DNA of 64,000 nucleotides from Microcystis wesenbergii NRERC-220. GTDB taxonomy: Bacteria; Cyanobacteriota; Cyanobacteriia; Cyanobacteriales; Microcystaceae. The position numbers and the translations under genes are program-made. The notes under the pieces were generated by a model that had not been told where the DNA came from, made no database searches, and was given only the letters and a program-made list of their open reading frames with translations. Numbering within the stretch: the first letter of the stretch is position 1; each line of letters begins with the position of its first letter. Below are positions 1-9,420 of this stretch, piece by piece. The stretch covers positions 3,484,001-3,548,000 of the forward strand of contig NZ_JAVSJA010000001.1 in NCBI RefSeq assembly GCF_032027425.1, given 5' to 3'.

Positions 1-780
1 AGCAGGCATTCCCCGCCTTATTTCTCCGGCCCCTGCTGGCCATTATTGCGGGGAATGTTCTTAACTTCTTCTGCTCTGCACCTGCTTACCGGCTCTGGTT
101 TTGAGCCAGTCCGTAGGTTGGGTTGAGCGAATCAATAGGTTAGGGCTGGCTGAATAAATCTAAAAACCTTGCTGGATAAGACTTTTAGACTTTTTGTCAA
201 TCCAAAAGTACCGGCCGTGGGAGTGAGCGGGGGGAAAATTCAGGTACTTTTTCCCTGAAAATTAGGTAATTGACCAGATGAAAATCGGTAAAACCCTACA
301 CCCCACACCCCACACCCCACACCCTGCCCCCACGAAAAACTTTTTCAGCAAACCCTAGGTTAAAGAAAACCTCTCAATTTTAGGGGAAAGCGAAACCCAA
401 CATTTCAGTCCGTAGCGACTGTATCGCCAGTTCGTTCATCGGAAATTTTGGGTCTGAAACCCCGCCGTTCTAGGTTGGCTTTACGTTAGAATTAAAAGGC
501 CAGTCTCGAAAACCAAGTGGACGGCGCAGCACCGTTCGGCTGAGCTCACGGCCGAAGCCTTGAAAACTCGGCTTAGGGGGTTCCGACCAGAAAAGCTTGG
601 CCGGGTAAAAAGTCGCGCGCAACAAGTACAAGAAGCTATAGGCGGTCAACGTACCGTGGGACACACGGAATCGGGCTTCTGAAATGGGGCGAAAGTCTGT
701 GGACTCTGTGTAAGACAGTACATGGTTTTTTAACTGTGGTATGCGACGGTGGTGGAAGCAGAAACTTAAATCGTGAGGTT
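1..780. other. Gene-free left end with repeats
   Basis: I see no convincing gene here. A short tandem run of ACACCCC units lies near 295-325, and a GTTGGGTT motif of the type repeated elsewhere in the window lies near 118. A 64-codon open frame on the minus strand (470-664) has no recognisable family. The stretch directly precedes an IS200/IS605-type right-end hairpin, so part of 400-780 may be decayed transposon or guide-RNA sequence; that is inference. Confidence 0.4.
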
Positions 781-818
781 TAGGAATCGCCGCACTTTTA
801 GGGCGGCGAGGATGTCAA
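781..818 (+). mobile_element. IS200/IS605-type right-end hairpin remnant
   Basis: The sequence reads GGAAT, then the stem arms CGCCGC (788-793) and GCGGCG (803-808) around a loop containing CTTTTAG, then AGGATGTCAA. IS605 and IS1341-type elements typically end in this form, with a GC stem followed by GAGGATGTCAA. No intact tnpB lies upstream on the plus strand, so I read this as a relic end. Confidence 0.5.
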
Positions 819-947
819 CAGGTTCGGTTTCACCGTCCCGTTAACGTAGTCGCCAGCTTCCGCAAACGCTTTCAGTGTCGCCTCGATAGCGGCGACCTGT
901 TCGGGTGTTACTTGGAGTTGGCAAGATCCGGTCAGGACTGGTTTCAT
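798..947 (-). pseudogene. TnpB N-terminal fragment
   Basis: A minus-strand frame starts at ATG 945-947 and encodes MKPVLTGSCQLQVTPEQVAA, a typical IS200/IS605 TnpB start, followed by IEATLKAFAEAGDYVN. After about 40 residues the family match ends inside the neighbouring right-end hairpin and a TAA follows. Only about a tenth of a normal 400-residue TnpB remains. Two transposon relics in opposite orientation seem to be joined here. Confidence 0.6.
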
Positions 948-960
948 CCCCTCATTAATA

Positions 961-1242
961 ACCCACATTCCGCACCCTAGTCGTTGAAATCAACAGTTGC
1001 TCTAGCCCTTGTATAGTAAGACTTTTAGCGATTACTAAGAATTATGAAGTGTCACACTCTAGTCAGCGATCGCCAGCTTAATGAGAGTTCATCTCAATAA
1101 TTTGGTATCAGAGCTATCAGATTTTTAGGGCTAATTGTGCATATGCTGGGCAAACAAATTAGCCTGTAATTCAGAGCCGGCAATCGTTTTGACGATTTAG
1201 ATAAAATTTTCAATGTGACACTTTAGGGTGCGGAATGTGGGT
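961..1242. repeat. 282-bp element with 18-bp perfect terminal inverted repeats
   Basis: The 18-mer at 961-978 (ACCCACATTCCGCACCCT) is repeated as its exact reverse complement at 1225-1242. A second, weaker inverted motif lies inside (GTGTCACACT near 1051, GTGACACT near 1214). The interior has no coding capacity. This may be a non-autonomous transposable element or two transposon ends. The rest, up to 1425, shows no gene. Confidence 0.55.
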
Positions 1243-1425
1243 AATAATCAAAACATGAGGATTTTGAGAAAGATGCAAGAATTTATGGGCGATTTTTGGG
1301 GCATCGAACCCCTCAAAGCCGAACAGTAGGGACTCATGCGGTTTCGTTGAGAAAATTGTCGGAAAAGAGATATTAGCTCAGAAAGCGATTATACTCAATG
1401 ATCGAAGACTATTGACCGGCGATCG

Positions 1426-2037
1426 ATGAACCAAGACAACGAGATTAGTCATTTACTAGACCTCATGCCTGCTTCGGGACGGATGATGACGCGCATTGTC
1501 AGCAAACCCGAAAGCCCCAAGGTAATCGAAACTAATTTTCCCCTACCCTGGCAAAGAGGAGTCAGACCAATTCCAATTAATTTTGACCTCTGGCGGCAAT
1601 TATCAAGACCCCAACGGGATTTAGTCTTGTTAAGGGCCGTCTCTGTTTTAACGGCAGTAAAATGGTTTAAACCCGATCTCGATCGAGTAATTGCTCTGGC
1701 TGGTATGATCGGTTTAACCGTGGAAACCCTGCAAACCGATGCTGTCGGTATGGCAGTGGCGGGGGGTTTAACTGCCTTGGCAATTAACCGGATTTGGCGG
1801 GAAAAACGCAGCCCCCAACGGGAATTAGACGCGGATGAAGCCGCCATAAAAGTGGCCGTTAGACGCGGTTACACGGAAACCGAGGCCGCCAAAAGTTTAT
1901 TATCGGCTATTGAGACTATAGCTGAAATTGAGGGGCGATCGAGTCTCAATTTTAACGAGTTATTGCGCTGTCAAAATCTGAAAAAATTAGCTAATCTCTC
2001 CTTTGTTGGTGTTCCCGATCAGGTGAGACAATCTTAA
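1426..2037 (+). CDS. DUF3318 domain protein
   Basis: A 203-residue protein of a conserved cyanobacterial family of unknown function. The opening (NEISHLLDLMPASGRMMTRI) and the following FPLPW and PIPINFDLW motifs are characteristic of DUF3318 proteins. The middle has a moderately hydrophobic stretch (about residues 85-120, rich in Gly/Ala), possibly one or two membrane-associated helices. The C-terminal third is charged and probably helical. The ATG at 1426 is the first start in frame. It lies upstream of recQ on the same strand with a 130-bp gap, so it may be transcribed separately. Confidence 0.75.
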   Translation: MNQDNEISHLLDLMPASGRMMTRIVSKPESPKVIETNFPLPWQRGVRPIPINFDLWRQLSRPQRDLVLLRAVSVLTAVKWFKPDLDRVIALAGMIGLTVETLQTDAVGMAVAGGLTALAINRIWREKRSPQRELDADEAAIKVAVRRGYTETEAAKSLLSAIETIAEIEGRSSLNFNELLRCQNLKKLANLSFVGVPDQVRQS

Positions 2038-2166
2038 GGTCAGGAGTCAGGAGGCAATAGGTAATCTCCCCCCCTCTGTCACCCATTCTGGCGTTCCCTG
2101 TACCCTAAAATCAGAGAGTCTGTAAACTTAAAATAACTACTATAAAAATATTTTTCCCCTTGCTCA

Positions 2167-4278
2167 ATGGCTGCAATTGACTCTTTAGAAAAAGCCTTAA
2201 AATATCACTTTGGCTACGATCAATTTCGACCGAATCAACGCCAAATAATTGAGGCTGCTTTAAATAATCAGGATTTATTAGTAATTATGCCCACCGGAGG
2301 CGGTAAATCTCTCTGTTTTCAGCTACCTGCTTTAATCAAAAAAGGGGTGACGGTGGTGGTTTCTCCCCTAATTGCTTTAATGCAGGATCAAGTAACTGCT
2401 TTAGCTGATAATGGCATCGGGGCAACATTTCTCAATAGCACTTTAAACGCTAAACAAGTCAGAGAAAGAGAATCTTTAATCCTGCAAGGAAAAATTAAAC
2501 TGTTATATGTTGCGCCAGAAAGATTATTATCGCCTAGTTTTTTAGACTTTTTAGCTGTTATTGATAATTACCTCGGTTTAGCCTGTTTAGCAGTGGATGA
2601 AGCTCACTGTGTCTCCGATTGGGGCCATGATTTCCGCCCTGAATATCGACAAATTAAACAAGTTCGTCAACGCTTTCCCTCCGTGCCAATTCTCGCTTTA
2701 ACTGCCACCGCCACCCAACAGGTGAGGGAAGATATTATCCAACAATTAGGATTGCGAGATTCTTCCATTCATATTGCTAGTTTTAATCGTCCTAATCTTT
2801 ACTATGAAGTTCAACCTAAAACCAGTAAATCTTATCAGCAATTGTATCAATATATTAAAGGACAAAAAGGAGCAGGAATAGTTTACTGTATCAGCCGCAA
2901 GACCGTCGATAAAGTTGCTGAACAGTTACAAAAAGATGGTATTGATGCCCTACCCTATCACGCGGGTATGGATGATCGGGAAAGAAGCCAAAATCAAACC
3001 CGTTTTATTCGGGATGATGTGCAGATTATGGTGGCGACAATTGCCTTCGGTATGGGGATTAATAAACCCGATGTGCGCTTTGTCGTTCATTATGATTTAC
3101 CCCGCAATTTAGAGGGATATTATCAAGAATCGGGCCGCGCCGGTAGGGACGGAGAACCGGCTAAATGTACCCTCTTTTTTAGCTTTGCAGATGCCAGAAA
3201 AATTGAGTATTTTATTAACCAAAAAACCGAGCAAAATGAACAACAGAAAGCTCGTCAACAATTGCGACAGGTGTTAGATTATGCCGAAGGGACTGAATGT
3301 AGGCGATCGAGTGTCCTAGGCTACTTTGGAGAAAGTTTTGCGGGTAACTGTGGTAACTGTGATAACTGTCGCCATGGTAACAATTCCGAGGATTGGACGA
3401 TCGAAGCACAAAAATTTTTATCCTGTGTGGCGCGGACGGGACAGAAATTCGGTATGATGCACATAATCAACGTACTGAGGGGAGGAAAAGGTGAAAGAAT
3501 CACCCAATATCAACATCACTTATTATCTACTTATGGCATCGGTAAAGATAAAACTATGGAGGAGTGGAAACGTTTGAGTCGTTCCCTTGTCCAGCAAAAT
3601 CTACTGGTAGAAACTGAAGACAATTTTAGAATCTTGAAACTTAATCAACACAGTTGGGAAGTGATGCGGAAACAACGTTCCGTGTTTATTGCCGTCCCCC
3701 GAAAAGCTAACGGTCAAATCTTGGGAGACGACAATCCCAATACGGTGGAAAGTGATTTATTATTCGAGCGCTTGCGGCAACTGCGGAAAAAAATTGCCGA
3801 TAGTCAAGGGGTTCCTCCCTACGTTATTTTCCATGATTCTAGTCTGCGTTTGATGGCCAGATCAAAACCCCGGAGTTTAGAGCAGTTTCGTCAAATTTCT
3901 GGAGTAGTACACAGCAAAGTCCAACAGTATGGGGATATATTTATAGCGGCAATTAATGATTTTTGTCAGGATAGTCTTCCCTCTACTCAATTCCTCACTC
4001 TCCAATACTATCAAGATGGTTTGAATGTGGAAGAAATCGCTCGCAAACGAAGCTTAAAAGTTTCAACAATCTATGAACATTTAGCTAAATTGCTGGAGGC
4101 GGGTTACCAAATTGATATTAATCAGTTAGTTTCTAAAAATAAACAAGAATATATTCGTTTAGCGATCAAAAAAGTGGGCGATCAATCCCTGAAAACCCTC
4201 AAGGAAAATCTGGGAGATAATTATAGTTATGAGGAAATTAAATTAGTTGTTGCTTGGCAAAGAAGACCCCGGCAATAA
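2167..4278 (+). CDS. recQ: ATP-dependent DNA helicase RecQ
   Basis: A 703-residue superfamily 2 helicase that unwinds DNA 3' to 5' and acts in recombination and repair of stalled forks. The Walker A region reads MPTGGGKSLCFQLP (about residues 41-54), the Walker B box is DEAH, motif III is LTATAT, and motif VI is QESGRAGRDG. The RQC zinc site is visible as C.....YFGE...CGNCDNC. A winged-helix region follows, then an HRDC-like segment (about 530-600, VPPYVIFHDSSL). The C-terminal tail has a helix-turn-helix-like stretch (GLNVEEIARKRSLKVSTIYE), as in longer bacterial RecQ proteins. Length and motif order are those of a complete enzyme. Confidence 0.95.
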   Translation: MAAIDSLEKALKYHFGYDQFRPNQRQIIEAALNNQDLLVIMPTGGGKSLCFQLPALIKKGVTVVVSPLIALMQDQVTALADNGIGATFLNSTLNAKQVRERESLILQGKIKLLYVAPERLLSPSFLDFLAVIDNYLGLACLAVDEAHCVSDWGHDFRPEYRQIKQVRQRFPSVPILALTATATQQVREDIIQQLGLRDSSIHIASFNRPNLYYEVQPKTSKSYQQLYQYIKGQKGAGIVYCISRKTVDKVAEQLQKDGIDALPYHAGMDDRERSQNQTRFIRDDVQIMVATIAFGMGINKPDVRFVVHYDLPRNLEGYYQESGRAGRDGEPAKCTLFFSFADARKIEYFINQKTEQNEQQKARQQLRQVLDYAEGTECRRSSVLGYFGESFAGNCGNCDNCRHGNNSEDWTIEAQKFLSCVARTGQKFGMMHIINVLRGGKGERITQYQHHLLSTYGIGKDKTMEEWKRLSRSLVQQNLLVETEDNFRILKLNQHSWEVMRKQRSVFIAVPRKANGQILGDDNPNTVESDLLFERLRQLRKKIADSQGVPPYVIFHDSSLRLMARSKPRSLEQFRQISGVVHSKVQQYGDIFIAAINDFCQDSLPSTQFLTLQYYQDGLNVEEIARKRSLKVSTIYEHLAKLLEAGYQIDINQLVSKNKQEYIRLAIKKVGDQSLKTLKENLGDNYSYEEIKLVVAWQRRPRQ

Positions 4279-4508
4279 GAGCAGCGGAACTCTGTTTTAA
4301 AAGCTATAGGAGAGGAGGAATTATAAATTATGAATTATGAAGTGGGGAGATGGGGAGTTTTTTCGGTGAACAGTAAACAGTGAAAAGATAGCAGTAAACT
4401 GCCATTTGATGATGCTGACTTTATACATACTGCTCACTTAAAACTCAAAACTCAAAACTCAAAACTGATAACTGATAACTGATAACTGATAACTGAATTA
4501 AGCAAACC
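4279..4508. repeat. Short tandem repeats: CAGTAAAC, AAAACTC and AACTGAT runs
   Basis: Between recQ and the next gene lie scattered AACAGT/CAGTAAAC units (about 4370-4400), three AAAACTC units and four to five AACTGAT units (about 4440-4495). These are the heptamer-type short tandem repeats common in filamentous and colonial cyanobacteria. The same units recur at 50.9-51.0 kb, 56.56-56.64 kb and 60.5-60.8 kb. No gene is seen. Confidence 0.8.
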
Positions 4509-4751
4509 CTATTTAGGGGAGAAGCGTTCTTGAATTTTATTAATCGCCCAGCTTAAAATCGCCCCCGCAATTAAAATACTAATAGCAGGATTGAATAAGG
4601 GCAGCCAAAGACGCTGAAAAAGTTTAAATCCTAGGGGAATTCCCGTGGATTCACCAATAACAGCCACGGCAAACCAGAGAAAACCCGCTATCACTAAAAA
4701 CACATCAAATATTAAGATTCTATTCAACCACTTGACAAATTGCTCTTTCAT
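4509..4751 (-). CDS. Small two-helix membrane protein
   Basis: An 80-residue protein with two hydrophobic segments: about residues 13-33 (IFDVFLVIAGFLWFAVAVIG) and about 50-70 (NPAISILIAGAILSWAINKI). The N-terminus is basic (MKEQFVKWLNR) and the C-terminus is basic (QERFSPK). I do not recognise a named family. It lies 60 bp downstream of the lnt-like gene on the same strand and could be co-transcribed with it. The separate ATG supports a real gene over a shadow. Confidence 0.6.
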   Translation of the reverse strand: MKEQFVKWLNRILIFDVFLVIAGFLWFAVAVIGESTGIPLGFKLFQRLWLPLFNPAISILIAGAILSWAINKIQERFSPK

Positions 4752-4811
4752 TGCAGCAAAAACTTAGGTTATTTATACAGTTTATTCACGAAAAAGTATA
4801 GCACTGTCACC

Positions 4812-6338
4812 TTAATCCCAAGCTCTCCAGAGCCAAGCTAGTCCGGCAGTAATGATTAAAACTTTAGTTAACCAATCTCCCCAGCGCACATATAAAGTCC
4901 TCGTATCCCGTCGATAAATTGTTTCGCTATGGATTTGATATTTATCCAGATCCGATAGCCAAAGGTGATTACCGTGGGGATCGACAAAAGCAGAATAACC
5001 TGTATTGGTGGCCCGGGCCATCCATCGATCGGTTTCGATCGCTCGCATGGTATCCTGAGCGTGGTGTTGAGCGGGCATGGCGTGGCTATAATGGGCGTTA
5101 TTAGAAGCAGTAATAATAAATTCGCCTCCCCTAGCAGTTTGACGGCGAAAATGTTCGGAAAAAGCCGATTCGTAACAAATGCCCACAATGATTTTACCGA
5201 AAGGACTGTCAATAATTTGCTCAGGATTTCCCTGGATTAAGTGCGCTTGCAAGGGAGAAAGGCGATCAACAATTCCACCCAAAATTTCCTGAAAAGGAAC
5301 GTATTCGCCTAAAGGCACGAGAATTACTTTATCATACTGACTAATCACCTGTCCCTCGCCATCAATGGTAAAGAGACTATTGTTATAACCCTTGTCCATC
5401 TTGCCAAATGCACCCAACCAGATCGGCGTTTTTTTGGCTAAAATTGCCGAATAAATCGAGCTATTATTGACTAAGTTCTCCCAATAGTAGGGTAAGGCGG
5501 TTTCAGGAGTTAAGACGGCATCTACTCCTTGATCGGCGAGAATTTGATAACCAGAGGTGTAACCTTCGAGTGCCTTTTGAAATCCTAGGGGCGAAAGTTT
5601 AATCGTGTTGGGAATATTGCCCTGAATTACGCCAATTTTTATCCCTAAATCCCTTGACTTTTCGATCGGTTTATGGTAAACATTCCATCCCCAGAGATGC
5701 AGGCTCAAACAAATGAGGAGGGGTAAAGAGAGAAAAGCGAGATTTTGCCGCGACTGACGGATTAGGAGAAAGCTTTCGGCGATTAAACCGTTAACTGCCA
5801 CAATTGCCGCCGTTACCGTCGTAAAACCCGATAATTTGCCCAATTGCAGAATCAATAAATTATGGGGACTTTGACTATAAGCAAGGGTAGTCCACCAGAG
5901 AGGGGATTGACTCCAGAGAGATTCTAACCCACACCAGAGGGCAGTGCCGATGAAAACCCGTAGGAGGGCATCCCTAAAAGATGACTGATTAACACTTTTG
6001 TTGACATAAAACATAACTAACGTCCAAGTTAGCACGATCGCCGTTCCCCAAAAAGTGATAAACAACCAACAAAACAGGGCAATTAACAAACTAGCTAACC
6101 AGGGGACACCCATCCACGTCATCGGGTGAATTCCCGTGATCCAGAATAAAGCGAGGCCATGGTAGGCAAAACCCCAGCCAAAACCGTATAAAAGCTGTTT
6201 TTTTAGGGATTTTTCCGCTAATCTCACAACAATCCACAGGGGGACGAGAGAAATCCAAGCGAGTAACCACCAAGAAACCGGCGCTACTGTTAACCCCATC
6301 CCCACACCGGCCAAAATTGCCCAGAGAAAACGCACCAT
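4812..6338 (-). CDS. lnt: Apolipoprotein N-acyltransferase
   Basis: A 508-residue integral membrane enzyme that transfers an acyl chain from a phospholipid to the N-terminal Cys of lipoproteins, the last step of lipoprotein maturation. The first about 200 residues hold several hydrophobic helices with many Trp residues. A carbon-nitrogen hydrolase domain follows (about 230-460). Its catalytic triad is visible as Glu in TPETALPYYW, Lys in YDKVILVPLGEYVPF and Cys in GICYESAF. A last helix (VLIITAGLAWLW) closes the protein. The length is normal. The ATG at 6338 is preceded on its strand by a gene-free 225-bp gap. Confidence 0.92.
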   Translation of the reverse strand: MVRFLWAILAGVGMGLTVAPVSWWLLAWISLVPLWIVVRLAEKSLKKQLLYGFGWGFAYHGLALFWITGIHPMTWMGVPWLASLLIALFCWLFITFWGTAIVLTWTLVMFYVNKSVNQSSFRDALLRVFIGTALWCGLESLWSQSPLWWTTLAYSQSPHNLLILQLGKLSGFTTVTAAIVAVNGLIAESFLLIRQSRQNLAFLSLPLLICLSLHLWGWNVYHKPIEKSRDLGIKIGVIQGNIPNTIKLSPLGFQKALEGYTSGYQILADQGVDAVLTPETALPYYWENLVNNSSIYSAILAKKTPIWLGAFGKMDKGYNNSLFTIDGEGQVISQYDKVILVPLGEYVPFQEILGGIVDRLSPLQAHLIQGNPEQIIDSPFGKIIVGICYESAFSEHFRRQTARGGEFIITASNNAHYSHAMPAQHHAQDTMRAIETDRWMARATNTGYSAFVDPHGNHLWLSDLDKYQIHSETIYRRDTRTLYVRWGDWLTKVLIITAGLAWLWRAWD

Positions 6339-6563
6339 CTTTCACTCAAGTCAGGTTGAACTCGTCTGACCTACTAGATCAGAGTAGCTAGAGGGAAGAC
6401 AAAAAACAAGAGACACACAGAAGTTTTTCAGCACATCTACAATAGATCAGTTAGCGAGTAAAAAAGCCCCTCGATCAGATGCTATGGCACGCTATAGACT
6501 CAGATAAACAGGGAGATGGGGAATGTCACCCTCACCCTGAAAGCCTAAACTCGGACTGAATAA

Positions 6564-7334
6564 GTGATTGAATACATGGATAATTTTAACCCCAAATTAA
6601 CTACTCTGGCTCTTGTCTTGAATGTTGAGGAAAATCTCGAAGATATTTTTCGGAAAATAGCTAATACAAGCGCTCATCAATTGCGAGCGCAGCACTGTTC
6701 AATCCTGTTAAGCTCTCCACAGGAATTAAAAGGGGAAATTACCGATTATCTAGAAGTTTTTGCCCATTATGATGATCTATCACCCTTGGCTGATCAAGAA
6801 ATAATTAAACTCGATCAAGCTATTGCCGACAATGTAGCGACTACAGGGAAACCTTTACTAATTAAGGATATCACTCGATCGCCATTTGCTAGTGCAGCCC
6901 CTTATCCCAAAAGATCAAATAATAATAGTTTTATGGCCGCGCCGATTATCCTAAACGAGCAGGTAATCGGAGTAATTAATCTCAGTTTTCCCCTAGACAA
7001 AAAACATTTTGAACCATTAGATTTAGAAATCTTGCAGTTATTCGCTCAACAGGCAGCCCAATCCCTGCAAATTTTTCATTTGCAAGGGATATTAAAATCT
7101 CGTTTTGTGACTATGGCAGTGACTAGAGAAATAGCAGAAATTCAGTGCGAACATTCGATCGCTGTTCATCCTTATCCCCCGAAATTAGCCAAAATTGTCG
7201 CTAAGGCTTTTTTTAAAGAATTAACTCAGGCCGGTTTTGGAACTCATCAAGTTATTGAGATTGCTAATGAGGTTTTGAATTTACTACAAAAGACTCTTAA
7301 TAAACATAAAAATCGTCTGGAAGGAAAAGATTGA
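6564..7334 (+). CDS. GAF domain protein
   Basis: A 256-residue soluble protein with one GAF domain (about residues 17-175: LEDIFRKIANTSAHQLRAQ...FMAAPIILNEQVIGVINLS...LQLFAQQAAQSLQ). GAF domains bind small ligands or bilins. The Cys of AQHCSILL is not in the usual bilin-attachment context, so chromophore binding is doubtful. No kinase or output domain is present. The C-terminal about 80 residues are helical and unassigned. The frame opens with GTG at 6564, but ATG at 6576 (MDNFNPKLT) is an equally good start. Confidence 0.75.
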   Translation: MIEYMDNFNPKLTTLALVLNVEENLEDIFRKIANTSAHQLRAQHCSILLSSPQELKGEITDYLEVFAHYDDLSPLADQEIIKLDQAIADNVATTGKPLLIKDITRSPFASAAPYPKRSNNNSFMAAPIILNEQVIGVINLSFPLDKKHFEPLDLEILQLFAQQAAQSLQIFHLQGILKSRFVTMAVTREIAEIQCEHSIAVHPYPPKLAKIVAKAFFKELTQAGFGTHQVIEIANEVLNLLQKTLNKHKNRLEGKD

Positions 7335-7415
7335 ACGCTAGTCAAGGGTTAAAATCGACTAACTTGCCCCTCCCGTGCAGTGCCAAGAAGTAATTGAGAT
7401 AGTTAACAGCTTAAT

Positions 7416-7802
7416 TTACTGATTGCCGCTGCCGTCCTGCCGTCCTAATTCATAGACACCAGAGGCAACACAAGCGAGAATACCGACACTAATCGGCCAA
7501 CTTTTTCCTAAACTAATCTCGATTAACCAATCGGAGAAACCGCCGAGAATGAGAAAGGGAATAATACTAAAGATAGAGGCATAAAAAGCATTTTGGGATT
7601 CTCTAGCGACGCGAGTTTTTTCAAACTCCTCTAGGGAAGTATAGAGGAAACGCTCGGCAAAATTAAACCAGCGATAGAAAATTTCTATAAACCAATTTCG
7701 CACCCCAGCTAACCCCAAATATAATGCTAAAGACCAGAGACAGCTACCGGCAATAAAGGCCGGGGAAATATTGATAGTGAAGGGCAGAAAGTCGATTACC
7801 AT
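7416..7802 (-). CDS. Conserved hypothetical membrane protein
   Basis: About 128 residues when started at ATG 7800-7802 (MVIDFLPFTINI). The frame stays open to a TTG at 7877, but that would put its start 4 bp from the divergent glycosyltransferase start. Three hydrophobic segments are visible: IAGSCLWSLALYLGLAG, ASIFSIIPFLILGG and WPISVGILACVASGVYELG. Between the first two lies a charged amphipathic stretch (FNFAERFLYTSLEEFEKTR). I do not recognise a function. Confidence 0.55.
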   Translation of the reverse strand: MVIDFLPFTINISPAFIAGSCLWSLALYLGLAGVRNWFIEIFYRWFNFAERFLYTSLEEFEKTRVARESQNAFYASIFSIIPFLILGGFSDWLIEISLGKSWPISVGILACVASGVYELGRQDGSGNQ

Positions 7803-7881
7803 AAATGAGAGCCACAGAAGTGGTAAATTTGAGCGAACGGCTCGATCGATCTTAACAAGTCTTGACCCTTGCACCAAAAAG

Positions 7882-9093
7882 ATGAAAATTCTTCAGATTG
7901 TTCCTTCGATTTCCCTTGTTTACGGGGGTCCTAGTCAAATGGTACTCGGTTTGTCAGCGGCCTTGGCGCAACTGGGCCAAGAGGTGACTATTATTACCAC
8001 CGATTCCAATGGTGACACGGGACAAGCACCCCTAGATGTGCCTTTAGGGGTCCCTGTTAGTCAAAATGGCTATCAAATCTATTATTTTCCCTGTTCTCCC
8101 TTTCGGCGCTATAAATTTTCCCTTGATCTGTTTACTTGGTTGGCTAATAGGGCAAAAGATTATGATATCGCCCATATTCACGCCTTATTCTCCCCGGTAA
8201 GCAGTATATCGGCTTCTATCGCTCGTTATCATCAACTGCCCTATATTCTCCGTCCCCTAGGCACCCTCGATCCGGCAGATTTGCAAAAAAAACGGCAACT
8301 TAAACAAATATATGCCAATTTTCTGGAAAAACCCAATTTAGCGGCGGCGGCGGCAGTTCATTTTACCAGTCAGCAGGAGTGTCAAACTGCCGAAAGATTT
8401 CATATAAAAACTAAGGATATTATCATCCCCCTAGGGGTAGATTTTTTTAACCCACAAGCTTTACCAGTAACGGGTTTTGATCTTCCCCAAAATAAACCGA
8501 TCATTCTCTATATGTCCCGTCTTGATCCGAAAAAAGGTCTAGATTTATTGCTGCCCAGTTTAGAAAGGTTGTTAGAAAAAGGCCTAGATTTTCATTTTGT
8601 CTTAGCAGGAGGCAATCCCCAGGATCGGGAGTACGAAAATCGGATTAAAAATCAGATCGAGCGGTCAATCTTGGGCAAAAATACGACAATTACCGGATTT
8701 GTCACCGGAGAAGTCAAAAATAGCCTCCTCGCTAGGGCCGATTTATTTGTTTTACCTTCCTACTATGAAAATTTTGGCATCGCAGTTGCCGAAGCTATGG
8801 CTGCCGGAATTCCTGTGCTGATCTCGGATCGGGTGGATCTGCATCCTGCGGTGACGGCAGCGGCTGCGGGATGGGTGACAGCTTGTCAGCTTGAGGATTT
8901 AACTAATACTTTGGCAACGGCTATCACTAATCCTGAAATTCGCCAACAACGGGGGAAAAATGCCAGGGATTTAGTCTTAAATCAATATAGTTGGTCAGCG
9001 ATCGCTGAACAGCTGTTAACCGTCTATGAAAATCTAGTCGGCGCTATCGATCGTCCCCTACTCGATCGAAGTCACAGACGGATTAAGATTTAG
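7882..9093 (+). CDS. Glycosyltransferase family 4 (GT-B)
   Basis: A 403-residue glycosyltransferase. The ATG at 7882 (MKILQIVPSISLVYGGPSQM) is the natural family start; the frame is open further upstream but that part overlaps the divergent gene. Its N-terminal GT4 domain ends near residue 195. The nucleotide-sugar binding domain holds LYMSRLDPKKGLDLLLPSL and the E-x7-E signature in YYENFGIAVAEAMAAGIPVLISD. Such enzymes add sugars to exopolysaccharide, LPS or glycolipids. The acceptor cannot be told from sequence, and no other polysaccharide gene is adjacent. Confidence 0.9.
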   Translation: MKILQIVPSISLVYGGPSQMVLGLSAALAQLGQEVTIITTDSNGDTGQAPLDVPLGVPVSQNGYQIYYFPCSPFRRYKFSLDLFTWLANRAKDYDIAHIHALFSPVSSISASIARYHQLPYILRPLGTLDPADLQKKRQLKQIYANFLEKPNLAAAAAVHFTSQQECQTAERFHIKTKDIIIPLGVDFFNPQALPVTGFDLPQNKPIILYMSRLDPKKGLDLLLPSLERLLEKGLDFHFVLAGGNPQDREYENRIKNQIERSILGKNTTITGFVTGEVKNSLLARADLFVLPSYYENFGIAVAEAMAAGIPVLISDRVDLHPAVTAAAAGWVTACQLEDLTNTLATAITNPEIRQQRGKNARDLVLNQYSWSAIAEQLLTVYENLVGAIDRPLLDRSHRRIKI

Positions 9094-9173
9094 GCCATCA
9101 GGATAACCAGCACTAAAAATGCCAATAGGGTTAAACCTGATTGCAGAAAGACGGGAAGCGCAAAAGATTCCAT
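9090..9173 (-). CDS. Possible 27-residue single-helix membrane peptide
   Basis: A small minus-strand frame runs from ATG 9171-9173 to TAA 9090-9092 and encodes MESFALPVFLQSGL followed by TLLAFLVLVILMA. It overlaps the glycosyltransferase stop by 4 bp, tail to tail. One helix fills the chain, as in the tiny subunits of thylakoid complexes, but it matches none of the small Psb, Psa or Pet proteins I can recall. There is no strong ribosome binding site. Codon usage and the clean Met-acidic-helix layout make it more likely than chance; still tentative. Confidence 0.4.
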   Translation of the reverse strand: MESFALPVFLQSGLTLLAFLVLVILMA

Positions 9174-9274
9174 AACAGTAGCTCACTTTCTAGGGATGGC
9201 TCTATTTCCAATATACGCTCTCATCTCCGCTAATTCCCCATATTTCCGTCCCCAATGTCATCATCTCATCATTT

Positions 9275-9420
9275 AAGTAGGTAGGCGTTAAAAATTATCA
9301 GACACCACCCTTATCAAGGGGGGACTATAGGGTAGGGTTGATTCATGAATCAACCCTACTATGAATCAACCCTAGTACTAAGGGGGGATCGAACCTAAAA
9401 TCCATTTTTAATTTAATTAT
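9275..9420 (+). repeat. MITE-like repeat, copy 1
   Basis: Begins AAGTAGGTAGGCGTTAAAAA and ends in ATCCATTTTTAATTTAATTAT. It contains the palindrome TAGGGTTGATTCATGAATCA and its repeats. Nearly the same sequence lies in reverse orientation at about 12408-12535. It has no coding capacity. The remainder of 9174-9801 has no gene; a motif ATAACCAGCTACTT near 9617 recurs in reverse near 12397. Confidence 0.7.

Noticed and set aside
470-664. 64-codon minus-strand frame as a gene
   Set aside because: No family character, no ribosome binding site, and it lies in transposon debris.
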